A DNA stretch of 64,000 bases from SAR116 cluster bacterium AG-390-L20. Its GTDB lineage: Bacteria > Pseudomonadota > Alphaproteobacteria > Puniceispirillales > Marisalimonadaceae. Position 1 is the first letter of the stretch. Each line of letters starts with the position of its first letter. The notes under the pieces were generated by a model, which saw only the letters and a program-made list of their open reading frames with translations, was not told where the DNA came from and ran no database searches. Positions 54,868 to 62,588 of this stretch are shown here, piece by piece. The DNA is taken from NCBI GenBank assembly GCA_003278095.1, contig QCHB01000008.1, positions 1-64,000 of the forward strand, written 5' to 3'. The translations under genes and the position numbers were made by a program.

Positions 54868-56082
54868 ATGAAAGCACCTTTTAAACGAAGAGCTCTTGGA
54901 GATGAAAACGATAAAATTGTATTTTTTCTTGCTTTCTTTGGTGGCATATTGGCTATATTAATTCTTCGCGGAATAAGTGATTTTATACTTGAGATTAAAG
55001 GCATAAGTCTTTTAGATACGCTTGCAATATTAACAGCGGTTGGAGTGATTTTTGCTTATGTTTGGTATGTAAATAGCTCGACAAATAGAAGTGGTGTATC
55101 AGTGGATAGAGCCTCTGATAATGTTTATTACTTAGGACTACTTTTTACATTAGCTTCATTAGCTTATTCTCTCATTAAATTATCAATGATGGACGGTATG
55201 TCTCAACAAGGAGTGGCTTCAGCCAAACAAGTTTTGACACTACTACCTGATTTTGGACTTGCGCTATTTTCTACTATAGCAGGTATATTTGGAAGAATTT
55301 ATCTTCAACAAATGAGAAACGATCCATTAGATGTTGAAACCGAGGCAAGAGAAGAGTTAGGTATAGCTATACGTCAGTTGAGAGAAACAATTGGTCAAGT
55401 TGTAACAAATTTAAATGGTTTATCGGCCCAAACAAATGTTACTCTTACTGAGCTTAATCAATCTGTTTCAAAAACTTTAGAGACCACAGCAAGTGAAAAT
55501 ACAGCTGTTGTTAGAACAGTGGCTGCAGATGTAGGTCAACTAAGTCTGAAATTAAAAGCACAAGTTGATGAGGTAACTAATTTTACAACTCAGTCTACAA
55601 GTCAATTCAATGAAATTTTAGGGAATATGAAAGAACAGTTTAAGGGCTTTGAGGATATACCAAAAGTACTTGGAGAGAGATTTTCAACTCTTTCTGATGA
55701 ACTTTCAAAATCTATAAATCAAATTAAAGAAGTTTCATTAAACCAAAATCAATTAACCACAGAATTACTTAGCTCGGTTACATCACTAAAGCTTGCATTT
55801 TCAGAAGAAGGTTTTGCAAAATTATCTAATATGATACCTGAATTTGAAAATAGATTTAACTTATTAAAAAAGAAGATGACAGATAATGAAAAAGACATTG
55901 AAAAATCGATTGAAGTTATTCAAGAAAAATCAAAAGGTTTAGAAACTTCATCTGAAAAAATAGACGAATTTGGAAAAAAAATTGAAGCTTCTGCTCAGTC
56001 TGTTGACGATGCAAATTCACAATATGTTGATGAGCTTAGTAAGGCAGCTAATATTCTTCGATCTAAAACAAACAATCAGTAA
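54868..56082 (+). CDS. MotA/TolQ/ZorA-like channel subunit with coiled-coil tail
   Basis: A 404-residue protein with four membrane helices (about 17-35, 49-68, 86-103, 124-146). The last two resemble the MotA/TolQ/ExbB core: YLGLLFTLASLAY and DFGLALFSTIAGIFGRIY place Thr residues (T94, T136) where the family lines the proton path. Residues 150-404 form a long cytoplasmic coiled coil rich in T/S/N/Q heptads, as in the tail of ZorA. It overlaps the MotB-like gene by one base. This is the best evidence that the operon makes an ion-driven membrane machine. Confidence 0.85.
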   Translation: MKAPFKRRALGDENDKIVFFLAFFGGILAILILRGISDFILEIKGISLLDTLAILTAVGVIFAYVWYVNSSTNRSGVSVDRASDNVYYLGLLFTLASLAYSLIKLSMMDGMSQQGVASAKQVLTLLPDFGLALFSTIAGIFGRIYLQQMRNDPLDVETEAREELGIAIRQLRETIGQVVTNLNGLSAQTNVTLTELNQSVSKTLETTASENTAVVRTVAADVGQLSLKLKAQVDEVTNFTTQSTSQFNEILGNMKEQFKGFEDIPKVLGERFSTLSDELSKSINQIKEVSLNQNQLTTELLSSVTSLKLAFSEEGFAKLSNMIPEFENRFNLLKKKMTDNEKDIEKSIEVIQEKSKGLETSSEKIDEFGKKIEASAQSVDDANSQYVDELSKAANILRSKTNNQ

Positions 56083-57098
56083 TGGCAAAATCTTACGAAA
56101 ATTTTGATAAACCTTACAGAAGAGGTTTGATACTTGGACTGTCTTTAGCCGAGTTATTTTTAATATTGTTATTTTTGTTACTCCTTGTTTCTATGGGCAT
56201 ATCATCAGCATTAGAAGAAGAAAAAAAGGTAGTTGAAGAAAAACTAGAACAAGTTCAAAAAGAAAATGAGAACCTAAAAGACAAACTAAATACAATGGAA
56301 GACATATTAGGTGAAGTTATCACTGTTGAAGAATTAAGAAGATTGGTTGCGAATGATGCAGAAAGAAAAAAAATATTAAGAAAAAATGAGGAACTTAATG
56401 AACAAATTAAAGAACTTACAGACAGCTTGTCTGAATTTGAAGACATAAGAGATATAATAGACAAGGAAAATATTGATGAACAACAACTAAAAGATTTAAT
56501 AAAAAATAATAAAAAATTAGTCGAAGTACTTAATGAAAAAAAACAATTAGAAAAAAAGTTAAACGATCTTTCCAAAGAGTTAAAAGAAATTGAAAGTGAG
56601 CTAGCAAGTGAAAAAATACAGAAGGACATATTAAAAGACAAATTTGCTCAAGTTAGTGAACAACTTGATAGACTTGTAGATAAAGGTAGGGCACCACCTT
56701 GTTGGTATATAGTGGTAGATGATAAATCAGAACCAACGGGAAAAAGACAAAAAGATGTAAAAATATTTGATGTTAAAATTGAAAATGATGGATTTATAGT
56801 CAGACCACATAATAACAATTTTATTAGTCAGAAAATAAATAAAGGTAACACCAAAGCATTACCGAAGTTTAGTCCTAGTGATTTTAATGTAAAACTAAGT
56901 ACAAATTCATTTATTAGTAAATTTAAAAATTTTTATGACGTTGGCACAAATAAATTAATCCATCCTTACAAATGTGTTTTTATGGTTGATGTATATGACG
57001 CCACATCAATAAATAATAAGATTGGTTACAAAAGAAATTTGAAAACAATTGAAAGATTTTTCATGAAATACGAGGAAAGTGGTAAATGGAAGGATTAA
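56082..57098 (+). CDS. MotB/ExbD/ZorB-like subunit with novel C-terminal domain
   Basis: A 338-residue protein. A basic Tyr-Arg-Arg segment precedes one membrane helix (about 15-38) carrying a Glu at position 24 (SLAELFLIL), where MotB and ExbD have the proton-carrying Asp. Residues 40-205 are a long charged coiled coil, followed by a globular domain (about 210-338) opening with PPCWYIVV. That domain shows no OmpA peptidoglycan motif, unlike MotB and ZorB. It overlaps its neighbours on both sides, so all are co-translated. Confidence 0.85.
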   Translation: MAKSYENFDKPYRRGLILGLSLAELFLILLFLLLLVSMGISSALEEEKKVVEEKLEQVQKENENLKDKLNTMEDILGEVITVEELRRLVANDAERKKILRKNEELNEQIKELTDSLSEFEDIRDIIDKENIDEQQLKDLIKNNKKLVEVLNEKKQLEKKLNDLSKELKEIESELASEKIQKDILKDKFAQVSEQLDRLVDKGRAPPCWYIVVDDKSEPTGKRQKDVKIFDVKIENDGFIVRPHNNNFISQKINKGNTKALPKFSPSDFNVKLSTNSFISKFKNFYDVGTNKLIHPYKCVFMVDVYDATSINNKIGYKRNLKTIERFFMKYEESGKWKD

Positions 57099-57325
57099 GT
57101 CTTCAATCTCGTATGGCTAGAATGAAGCTTAATACAACACTTAAGCTTTTAAAAAGCTCGTCAATAAGAACAGCAGAAAAAATTCAAGTTAATAAAAAAA
57201 GTACTATTATTGAACAAAGTAAAACACCATGGATATGTGTTTTAGTATTTTTTTCAATAATATTTACATTTGGCGTAGTAAGTTTACTAGGTTTACACCT
57301 GCAGATATTAAATTTTATTGGCTAA
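57086..57325 (+). CDS. Small single-helix membrane protein, gene 5 of the channel-like operon
   Basis: A 79-residue protein whose start overlaps the MotB-like gene by 13 bases. A basic N-terminal half is followed by one membrane helix (about 48-72, WICVLVFFSIIFTFGVVSLLGL). No family recognised. The overlap and position suggest an accessory subunit of the same complex. Its end overlaps the tail of a convergent secreted protein gene by 11 bases. Confidence 0.6.
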   Translation: MEGLSLQSRMARMKLNTTLKLLKSSSIRTAEKIQVNKKSTIIEQSKTPWICVLVFFSIIFTFGVVSLLGLHLQILNFIG

Positions 57326-57653
57326 TTGAACATTCATAATCATACCAATCATTTTCACTAGTTATCAGATGATGGCTTTTTATTTTTAATTCGCCAGATA
57401 GCTTATTATATGATTTTTTGAATGTATATTCATATATGATATAATCTCCTGCAGAGTGCCAGAAAGTATAATTATCTTTAGTCCAATATTTTTTTGGATT
57501 ACTGTTTCCAATAGTAATTGTTTTATTTTTATTATTAAACATTATAAAAAATTGATTAATTTTTCCATTACAGAAATACTTGGCTGTAAACGCATTTGCT
57601 TTAGTAATTATAAAAATACAAGCTAAAATAGATATTATTAATTTACTAATCAT
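57315..57653 (-). CDS. Hypothetical secreted protein
   Basis: A 112-residue protein with an N-terminal signal peptide (1-22, ending ANA) and a small beta-rich domain with two conserved-looking Cys (YFCNGKINQFF and WYDYECSI). Such short disulfide-bonded periplasmic proteins are common in marine bacteria. No family or partner can be named. Confidence 0.6.
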   Translation of the reverse strand: MISKLIISILACIFIITKANAFTAKYFCNGKINQFFIMFNNKNKTITIGNSNPKKYWTKDNYTFWHSAGDYIIYEYTFKKSYNKLSGELKIKSHHLITSENDWYDYECSISQ

Positions 57654-57702
57654 TTATATCTTTTTCGTAAAATTAACATAAAACTTTATATTAAGAGCTA
57701 AT

Positions 57703-58221
57703 TTATAGGAAAATCAAAAACACATAAAAACTATTCATAATGATTACACCAACTTTTCCAGATGGTCTTATTTTATCAAAATATATTTCGTCACCTGTAC
57801 TCTTACTATTAACCATAAACCATCCAAGAGGTCCAAAGCATCCACCAAAAAAAATACCCATTAGAAAACCTACTAATATTTCAAATAAGTTGTATTTATA
57901 ATGCATACTTTCCAATGGTATTTTAATAAAATAAATAATTAATGCTAAAAAAAATATACCCCCATAAATAAGGCTGCATACAAAACAGACTATAATTGGA
58001 AAAAGTATGATAAAGGGAAATTCATTAAAAAAATTATTATCAACTAACCATGTTAGGTTTGTTAAATTAGCATCAGGATAGGTTAACAACTGATAAAACC
58101 AAACTAACCATTGAATTATTCCTATTACTAGTAAAATATTTACAAAGCTGTTTTCGCTTGTGCAATCATCAAATACCTGAATCAATATATTTTTCAGTAA
58201 ATCCTCCAAAAAAATTGACAT
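57703..58221 (-). CDS. Hypothetical membrane protein divergent from nrtR
   Basis: A 172-residue protein with about four hydrophobic helices (around 25-45, 65-100, 110-130, 158-172) and a Gly-rich turn (GIFFGGCFGPLGWF). No family recognised. Its ATG at 58221 lies only 3 bases from the NrtR operator centred near 58234. A TTGACA (58256-58261) with a 15-17-base spacer to an AT-rich -10 would give an almost leaderless mRNA, so it is probably controlled by the same NrtR site. Confidence 0.65.
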   Translation of the reverse strand: MSIFLEDLLKNILIQVFDDCTSENSFVNILLVIGIIQWLVWFYQLLTYPDANLTNLTWLVDNNFFNEFPFIILFPIIVCFVCSLIYGGIFFLALIIYFIKIPLESMHYKYNLFEILVGFLMGIFFGGCFGPLGWFMVNSKSTGDEIYFDKIRPSGKVGVIIMNSFYVFLIFL

Positions 58222-58242
58222 GCTTAGTGTATTATTTATACT
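58215..58242 (+). promoter_or_regulatory. Sigma70-type promoter of the nrtR-ADP-ribosylglycohydrolase operon
   Basis: Consensus TTGACA (58215-58220), a 16-base spacer and TATACT (58237-58242), about 54 bases before the nrtR start. The -35 lies at the very start of the divergent membrane gene and the -10 is inside operator 1, so autorepression is expected. Confidence 0.65.
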
Positions 58243-58244
58243 AA
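58224..58244. promoter_or_regulatory. Putative NrtR operator 1 overlapping divergent promoters
   Basis: A 21-bp palindrome TTAGT-N11-ACTAA with an AT-rich core. On the plus strand it covers the spacer and the TATACT -10 of a promoter whose TTGACA is at 58215-58220. On the minus strand it covers the -10 of the membrane-protein promoter. Binding would block both directions. The link to NrtR is inferred from adjacency and site symmetry. Confidence 0.72.
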
Positions 58245-58264
58245 GATAGTCTAAATGTCAATAG

Positions 58265-58285
58265 TTAGTTTATTATACACACTAA
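58265..58285. promoter_or_regulatory. Putative NrtR operator 2
   Basis: A second 21-bp site with the same ends, TTAGT-N11-ACTAA, centred 41 bases (about four helical turns) from operator 1 and 10 bases before the nrtR start. Identical half-sites and helical phasing suggest cooperative binding by an NrtR dimer pair. Confidence 0.68.
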
Positions 58286-58295
58286 GGTAGGGGTA

Positions 58296-58958
58296 ATGGC
58301 TTTTTTTGAATCGGAGTTCTGGCATCCATCTGTAGCAACGGACATAGTACTATTCACTATTAGAAACAAAAAATTGTGCATATTGTTAGTTAAAAGAAAA
58401 GATAATAATAGGTGGGCAATACCCGGAGGATTTTTAACTAAAGGTGAAACCCTTAAGGAATGTGCAGTTAGAGAATTAAGAGAAGAAACTGGTATTGAAG
58501 TTCCCTTCTTAAGACAATTTGAAAATTTTAGTAACCCAAATAGAGATACTAGAAAACATCAAGTTATTTCTGTAGCATTTATTGGAATTCATCCCTCAGG
58601 TAAGTTAAAATTAAAAGCAGATACTGATGTTTCAGATGTAGATTGGTTTTTTTATGACAAAATACCCGAATTAGCTTTTGACCATAATGAAATTTGTATT
58701 AAGGCAAGAGATAAACTAAATTCACTGTTGAATGAAAATGCAGAGCTACTTTTTCCTTTTTTAGATAAAGAATTTACATTAACTGAGCTCCAAGAAACAT
58801 TAATGTGTATTACTACTCAGCCGTCTAGTTTAAAAGAGAAAAGAAATTTTAGAAAATGGGTTTTTGAATATGCCTCTGGTAAAGGACTAGTAATAGAAAC
58901 AGGCAATATAAGAAAAGGTAATCATAGACCAGCAAAATTATACAGTAAGAATATTTAG
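58296..58958 (+). CDS. nrtR: NrtR-type Nudix transcriptional regulator
   Basis: A 220-residue protein with an N-terminal Nudix domain (1-140) and a C-terminal winged helix (about 155-220, with RNFRKWVFEYASGKGLV). This is the NrtR architecture; NrtR represses NAD-related genes and is released by ADP-ribose. The Nudix box here is fully canonical (G-x5-E-x7-RE-L-x-EE-x-GI), whereas several characterised NrtR proteins have lost catalysis, so this one may still hydrolyse ADP-ribose or a relative. It is translated just before the ADP-ribosylglycohydrolase, with no gap. Confidence 0.9.
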   Translation: MAFFESEFWHPSVATDIVLFTIRNKKLCILLVKRKDNNRWAIPGGFLTKGETLKECAVRELREETGIEVPFLRQFENFSNPNRDTRKHQVISVAFIGIHPSGKLKLKADTDVSDVDWFFYDKIPELAFDHNEICIKARDKLNSLLNENAELLFPFLDKEFTLTELQETLMCITTQPSSLKEKRNFRKWVFEYASGKGLVIETGNIRKGNHRPAKLYSKNI

Positions 58959-59828
58959 ATGGATTTAGATAATAAATTAGGGCTATTTCTCGGATTAGCT
59001 ATTGGTGATGCGTTAGGTGCTCCATTAGAATTTCAAGAAGCAAATGAACCAAATGAGTATTTAAAAAAATATACTACTGGAGGTCCACACAAAGTAAGTA
59101 TTGGTGAGTGGACAGACGACACTAGTATGGCATTTGCAATGGCAACATCTTTGATTGAAAAAAAATATTTTGATGCTGATGATATAATGAATAATTTTTG
59201 TTTGTGGTATCAAAGAGGTGAGTTTTGTACAAAAGATAAGTGCTTTGATATTGGCAATACTGTTTATGATGCATTGAGTAGCTACTCTGATAGTATAAAA
59301 TATAACCAATTTCATCAACCTTACAGGGGTAGAACTGAAGTAAACACTTCGGGAAATGGTGCCCTTATGAGAATAGCACCTGTAATTATTGTAGCTAAAA
59401 ATAGAGATGAAGCTGTAAGATTAGCAATTCAACAAACTCTGTTAACTCACGGTAGTGAATTATGTGTTAAATATTCAGTAATGTTTGCAGAAGAGCTTTA
59501 TTACGGAAAAGAATTAACATCTTATTCTAAATATAAGTTACCAAAAACAATTGATAGGAAAGATGTTATGTCAGGAGGTTTTGTAAAGGAAACTTATGAA
59601 GCTGCTTGGTGGGCTTTTTCTAACAGTAACAGTTTTGAGGAATGTATTATAAAGGCAGTAAATAGGGGTCATGATGCAGATACAACTGGTGCTGTTGCAG
59701 GTATGCTTGCAGGAAGGCACTATGGTTTGTCTAGAATACCAGATCATTTTAAAGACGATTTGATGATGTATGATGATCTTTACGATACTGCATTGAAATT
59801 ATCTGAATTAGATTTTCAGAGTTTTTAA
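58959..59828 (+). CDS. ADP-ribosylglycohydrolase (DraG family)
   Basis: A 289-residue all-helical enzyme that removes ADP-ribose from proteins or small molecules, using two metal ions. The N-terminal GLAIGDALGAPLEF, the TDDT motif in GEWTDDTSMAFAMA, and the C-terminal NRGHDADTTGAVAGMLAG (D-A-D-T-T) are intact, so activity is expected. It starts directly after nrtR ends, and its product ADP-ribose is the expected inducer of NrtR, giving a self-regulating pair. Confidence 0.94.
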   Translation: MDLDNKLGLFLGLAIGDALGAPLEFQEANEPNEYLKKYTTGGPHKVSIGEWTDDTSMAFAMATSLIEKKYFDADDIMNNFCLWYQRGEFCTKDKCFDIGNTVYDALSSYSDSIKYNQFHQPYRGRTEVNTSGNGALMRIAPVIIVAKNRDEAVRLAIQQTLLTHGSELCVKYSVMFAEELYYGKELTSYSKYKLPKTIDRKDVMSGGFVKETYEAAWWAFSNSNSFEECIIKAVNRGHDADTTGAVAGMLAGRHYGLSRIPDHFKDDLMMYDDLYDTALKLSELDFQSF

Positions 59829-59856
59829 CGTTCACTTTAACTTTTTGATAATCATT

Positions 59857-59982
59857 TTATCTATATGTAAAATCGTTATCTATATCTTCAATTATACTAA
59901 TTTTTTCAGATAGTAGGTTATTTAGCTCATTTTCTTTTGATGAAAGTGGTTGATACTGAGCATTGATGGTTTGAATTTTTTA
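59857..59982 (-). pseudogene. Possible 3' gene remnant
   Basis: The minus strand reads KIQTINAQYQPLSSKENELN followed by NLLSEKISIIEDIDNDFTYR and a stop, directly after an in-frame TAA and without a start codon. The coiled-coil-like composition resembles the C-terminal tail of a longer protein, for example a type I specificity subunit, but that is a guess. The rest of the gap 59829-59999 holds nothing else I can identify. Confidence 0.3.
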
Positions 59983-59999
59983 AAGAAAAGCTCAATTTA

Positions 60000-60218
60000 T
60001 TAGTTTCCAAAAATCCAATTAACTAACTTGGCTAATACCCAAGTAAAAAATAAGCAGCCAGCTCCAAATCCAATCATTAAATTATCATTAGAATTATATC
60101 CCCCTATGAGAATAGCAGCAGAAATAACTATGCCTACAGACCAAATAATAGTCATACTAAAACGTCGAAATATTTCTATTAGCCTATCCATCATATACCA
60201 AATATTACCAATCCACAT
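60000..60218 (-). CDS. Small two-helix membrane protein
   Basis: A 72-residue protein with two hydrophobic helices (about 22-40 and 48-66) and a charged N-terminus. The opposite strand carries a nearly coextensive open frame, but the minus-strand product has a regular membrane profile and is the better candidate. No convincing ribosome site was seen; a start at the internal ATG-ATG pair near 60194 is possible. Confidence 0.45.
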   Translation of the reverse strand: MWIGNIWYMMDRLIEIFRRFSMTIIWSVGIVISAAILIGGYNSNDNLMIGFGAGCLFFTWVLAKLVNWIFGN

Positions 60219-60343
60219 TTTAATTTACTTTTTTACTATATCATGAAACTTAATTAAACTTAAAACAAGAGACTAAAAAGATGAGGAATTTCTTTATCTA
60301 CAAACTGTATTAAAGGGCCAATTTATAAATATTATTATAATGT

Positions 60344-60372
60344 TTGACATACATAATAATATATATTAATGT
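60344..60372 (+). promoter_or_regulatory. Sigma70-type promoter of the HNH cassette
   Basis: Consensus TTGACA (60344-60349), a 17-base spacer and TAATGT (60367-60372). TAGGAG lies 8 bases before the following ATG at 60406. The close match suggests the three-gene cassette is transcribed on its own. Confidence 0.55.
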
Positions 60373-60405
60373 AGCGAACAATTAATTTAAATTTAGGAGT
60401 TCGCT

Positions 60406-61083
60406 ATGTCTTATAAAGTAGAAAAATTATTTAAAGTAGATAAAGAATCATTTGAGCAGTATGATTTTAAGGAGGAAGATAAATATTTCTTTTTCAGCGA
60501 TATTGGTGTTGTGTCTTCACATTCTTTCTTGGGATTAATCAAAAAACTATTTAAATATAAAAAAACTCAGGGTGGACTACCTTTTGTTTTTTTTGTTTAT
60601 GAGAAGTTACCCTATACACCACTAGATTTGTTAGAGTTTAAATCGGCAATGTATTTACACTCTAATAGAAATAAAATTTGTCTAGAAAAATGGGCGAAGC
60701 TATTAACAATTGATTTATATAATCGCGATGTTATTTCTTCACACACATATAGAGAATTTTTTATTCCTTCAATGACGGGGGCAGGTTTAGAAAAGTTCTA
60801 TTTCCGTGGAAAAAATTATGAACAATTAGTTCGAAGTTTTGCTTTTCATTACAGACGAAGAGTTATTGCTAGTGATCATCTAGCTATTACCAAGAAAACT
60901 GGCTATGAGTTTGCTAAATATTTTTATGATATGTGTATTAAAATTTTTGGAATGAATTTATTTAATAAATATGATTGGCATAGGTTTTTTGATGGAGGTG
61001 AAAATTTCTTTTTTAAATTTACTGATCAAAGAAATGTTTTCAGCAATAGTAGATATTATAAAAGGAGAGAGTTAGTTGCTTAA
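60406..61083 (+). CDS. Unknown protein, gene 1 of the HNH cassette
   Basis: A 225-residue soluble protein, rich in Phe, Tyr and Lys, that I do not recognise. A notable part is RSFAFHYRRRVIASDHLAITKK and a C-terminal FTDQRNVFSNSRYYKRRE, both basic enough for nucleic-acid binding. It has its own promoter and ribosome site, and its last 8 bases overlap the MerR-like gene. Its job is probably tied to the regulator and HNH nuclease that follow. Confidence 0.7.
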   Translation: MSYKVEKLFKVDKESFEQYDFKEEDKYFFFSDIGVVSSHSFLGLIKKLFKYKKTQGGLPFVFFVYEKLPYTPLDLLEFKSAMYLHSNRNKICLEKWAKLLTIDLYNRDVISSHTYREFFIPSMTGAGLEKFYFRGKNYEQLVRSFAFHYRRRVIASDHLAITKKTGYEFAKYFYDMCIKIFGMNLFNKYDWHRFFDGGENFFFKFTDQRNVFSNSRYYKRRELVA

Positions 61084-61687
61084 CGAATATAAAAATTGGA
61101 GTGGAAGTCGAAAAGAACTTGTAGGTGTTTTAAGCAAGATAGAGGAAGAAAATCCTAAAGATTTTATGATGATTTCTAATAAGTCCAATAAATATCTAAA
61201 AGTGACTCCAAGAAGAATTCAAAATTTTCTTGATGAAGAAATTTTGCCTAGAGCAGAATTAGTTAAAGGTGAATATATTTATGATAGTAGCCATTTTTAC
61301 AGATATTTAGCGGCTATAAAATTAAAGAATTTAGGTCACTCTCTTCGTCAAATATCTAATTTACTTTCAAACTATGAGATAGAGGAAATAAAAGATAATT
61401 TTTTAAAAGAGAAAATACATAAGGAAAACAAGAAAAACTTATTAAGAAATATTAATCCAGATGAAGAAAATCTCTCTAGCAAATTGAAAAGTTTGGGAAG
61501 GTCAGAGGGTAGGGTATTAAGAAGCCAGTGGATTAAATTTGCTGTAACAAAATGGTGTCATTTAGATGTTAAAAAGAAAGAATTACAAAATCTTAAAAAT
61601 GAAGAAGTTGATATAATAGTTGAATCTATAAGAGATATTTTAAATCAAACAAAATCTATTAAGGAAATAGATAAGAAGATTGGATAA
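61076..61687 (+). CDS. MerR-like DNA-binding protein, gene 2 of the HNH cassette
   Basis: A 203-residue protein starting at TTG 61076, supported by AGGAGAGAG just upstream inside the previous gene. Residues about 38-105 form a MerR-type winged helix: TPRRIQNFLDEEILPRAE, YDSSHFYRYLAAIKLKN and LGHSLRQISNLLS. The C-terminal half is helical with a Cys/His pair (KWCHLD). It overlaps gene 1 by 8 bases and ends 5 bases before the HNH gene. It may regulate the cassette or act as its DNA-recognition part. Confidence 0.78.
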   Translation: MLNEYKNWSGSRKELVGVLSKIEEENPKDFMMISNKSNKYLKVTPRRIQNFLDEEILPRAELVKGEYIYDSSHFYRYLAAIKLKNLGHSLRQISNLLSNYEIEEIKDNFLKEKIHKENKKNLLRNINPDEENLSSKLKSLGRSEGRVLRSQWIKFAVTKWCHLDVKKKELQNLKNEEVDIIVESIRDILNQTKSIKEIDKKIG

Positions 61688-61692
61688 AGAAA

Positions 61693-62421
61693 ATGAGAAG
61701 AATTAAATGGTCAAGAGATGAGTACATTTTAACTCTAAATTTATATTATAAATTTCAAAAGGGTGGTCCATCTAAGAATGATACAGAGGTAATTAAATGC
61801 TCAAATTTGTTGAGGAGTATGAATCCTACTGCTTCTGCTGAAGATACTAGATTTAGAAATGCTAATGGTATTTATTTAAGACTAATGAATTATAGAGCTT
61901 GCGATCCTTATTGGTTAAATCAAGGTAGAGTCGGTATGAAATCTGGTTCAAAAGGTAGATGTAAGGAGATTTGGGAAGAATTTGAAGGTCATCCTGAAGA
62001 AGTCCAAGATTTAGCTAATCAAATTGCATTAGAAATTTCTGTCGATAATCATCTTAAAAGTAACCAGTCTGAAGAGAATGTTATTGGGGTAAGAGAGGGA
62101 AAAAAACTTTTAAGGACGCATTATAGTAGGGAAAGAAAATCCCAAAGAAAGAAAAAACTGAAGCTATTTTTTGAACAACACGGAAAAATTTATTGTGAAG
62201 CTTGTAAAAACGAACATAAGTATTACAAAGAAATTGCACAATTAGAAAGAATTTTTGAGGTACATCACAAGATTGCTTTGTCAGATTCATTAAAAACTAT
62301 CGAAACCAGATTAGAGGATCTAGCAGTATTATGCGCAAATTGTCACAGGGCAGTTCATAGCGTTAATCCATATTTAAGTGTCAAAGATTTAAGAAAATAT
62401 TTTGATCAACATAATGTTTAA
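61693..62421 (+). CDS. HNH endonuclease
   Basis: A 242-residue protein. The N-terminal region (RIKWSRDEYILTLNLYYKFQ, then RFRNANGIYLRLMNYRA) matches the start of many restriction-like HNH proteins. The C-terminal HNH domain (about 170-232) has a zinc site YCEACKNEH and VLCANCHRAVHS with catalytic His in FEVHHKIALSD. It probably cuts foreign or modified DNA; it is the third gene of the cassette and lies next to a type II R-M pair. Confidence 0.88.
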   Translation: MRRIKWSRDEYILTLNLYYKFQKGGPSKNDTEVIKCSNLLRSMNPTASAEDTRFRNANGIYLRLMNYRACDPYWLNQGRVGMKSGSKGRCKEIWEEFEGHPEEVQDLANQIALEISVDNHLKSNQSEENVIGVREGKKLLRTHYSRERKSQRKKKLKLFFEQHGKIYCEACKNEHKYYKEIAQLERIFEVHHKIALSDSLKTIETRLEDLAVLCANCHRAVHSVNPYLSVKDLRKYFDQHNV

Positions 62422-62534
62422 AGATAGAAACTTTGCTTGTTTGTTAATTATCAGTATTCATTTCTTACTAAGCCATTGAATTTGATTCATATTATTATTC
62501 ATTATTGATCCTTATTATAACATTCCATTATTTG

Positions 62535-62583
62535 ACTCTAATAACAACTTAGTTAATGGTAATTAAGGTAATTATATTAGAGT
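62535..62583. promoter_or_regulatory. 8-bp inverted repeat before the restriction gene
   Basis: ACTCTAAT (62535-62542) and ATTAGAGT (62576-62583) are exact inverted copies 33 bases apart, the second ending 6 bases before the endonuclease start. A direct repeat GGTAATTA-A-GGTAATTA-like pair lies between them. This could be an operator or a hairpin hiding the ribosome site. Confidence 0.4.
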
Positions 62584-62588
62584 AAATA

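Noticed and set aside
56700-57098. An OmpA-type peptidoglycan-binding domain in the MotB-like protein.
   Set aside because: None of the OmpA-like motifs were found after the coiled coil; the domain begins PPCWYIVV and is left unassigned.
60028-60246. A plus-strand 72-residue frame opposite the small membrane protein.
   Set aside because: Its product is less regular, it overlaps the better minus-strand candidate almost fully, and no ribosome site was seen.
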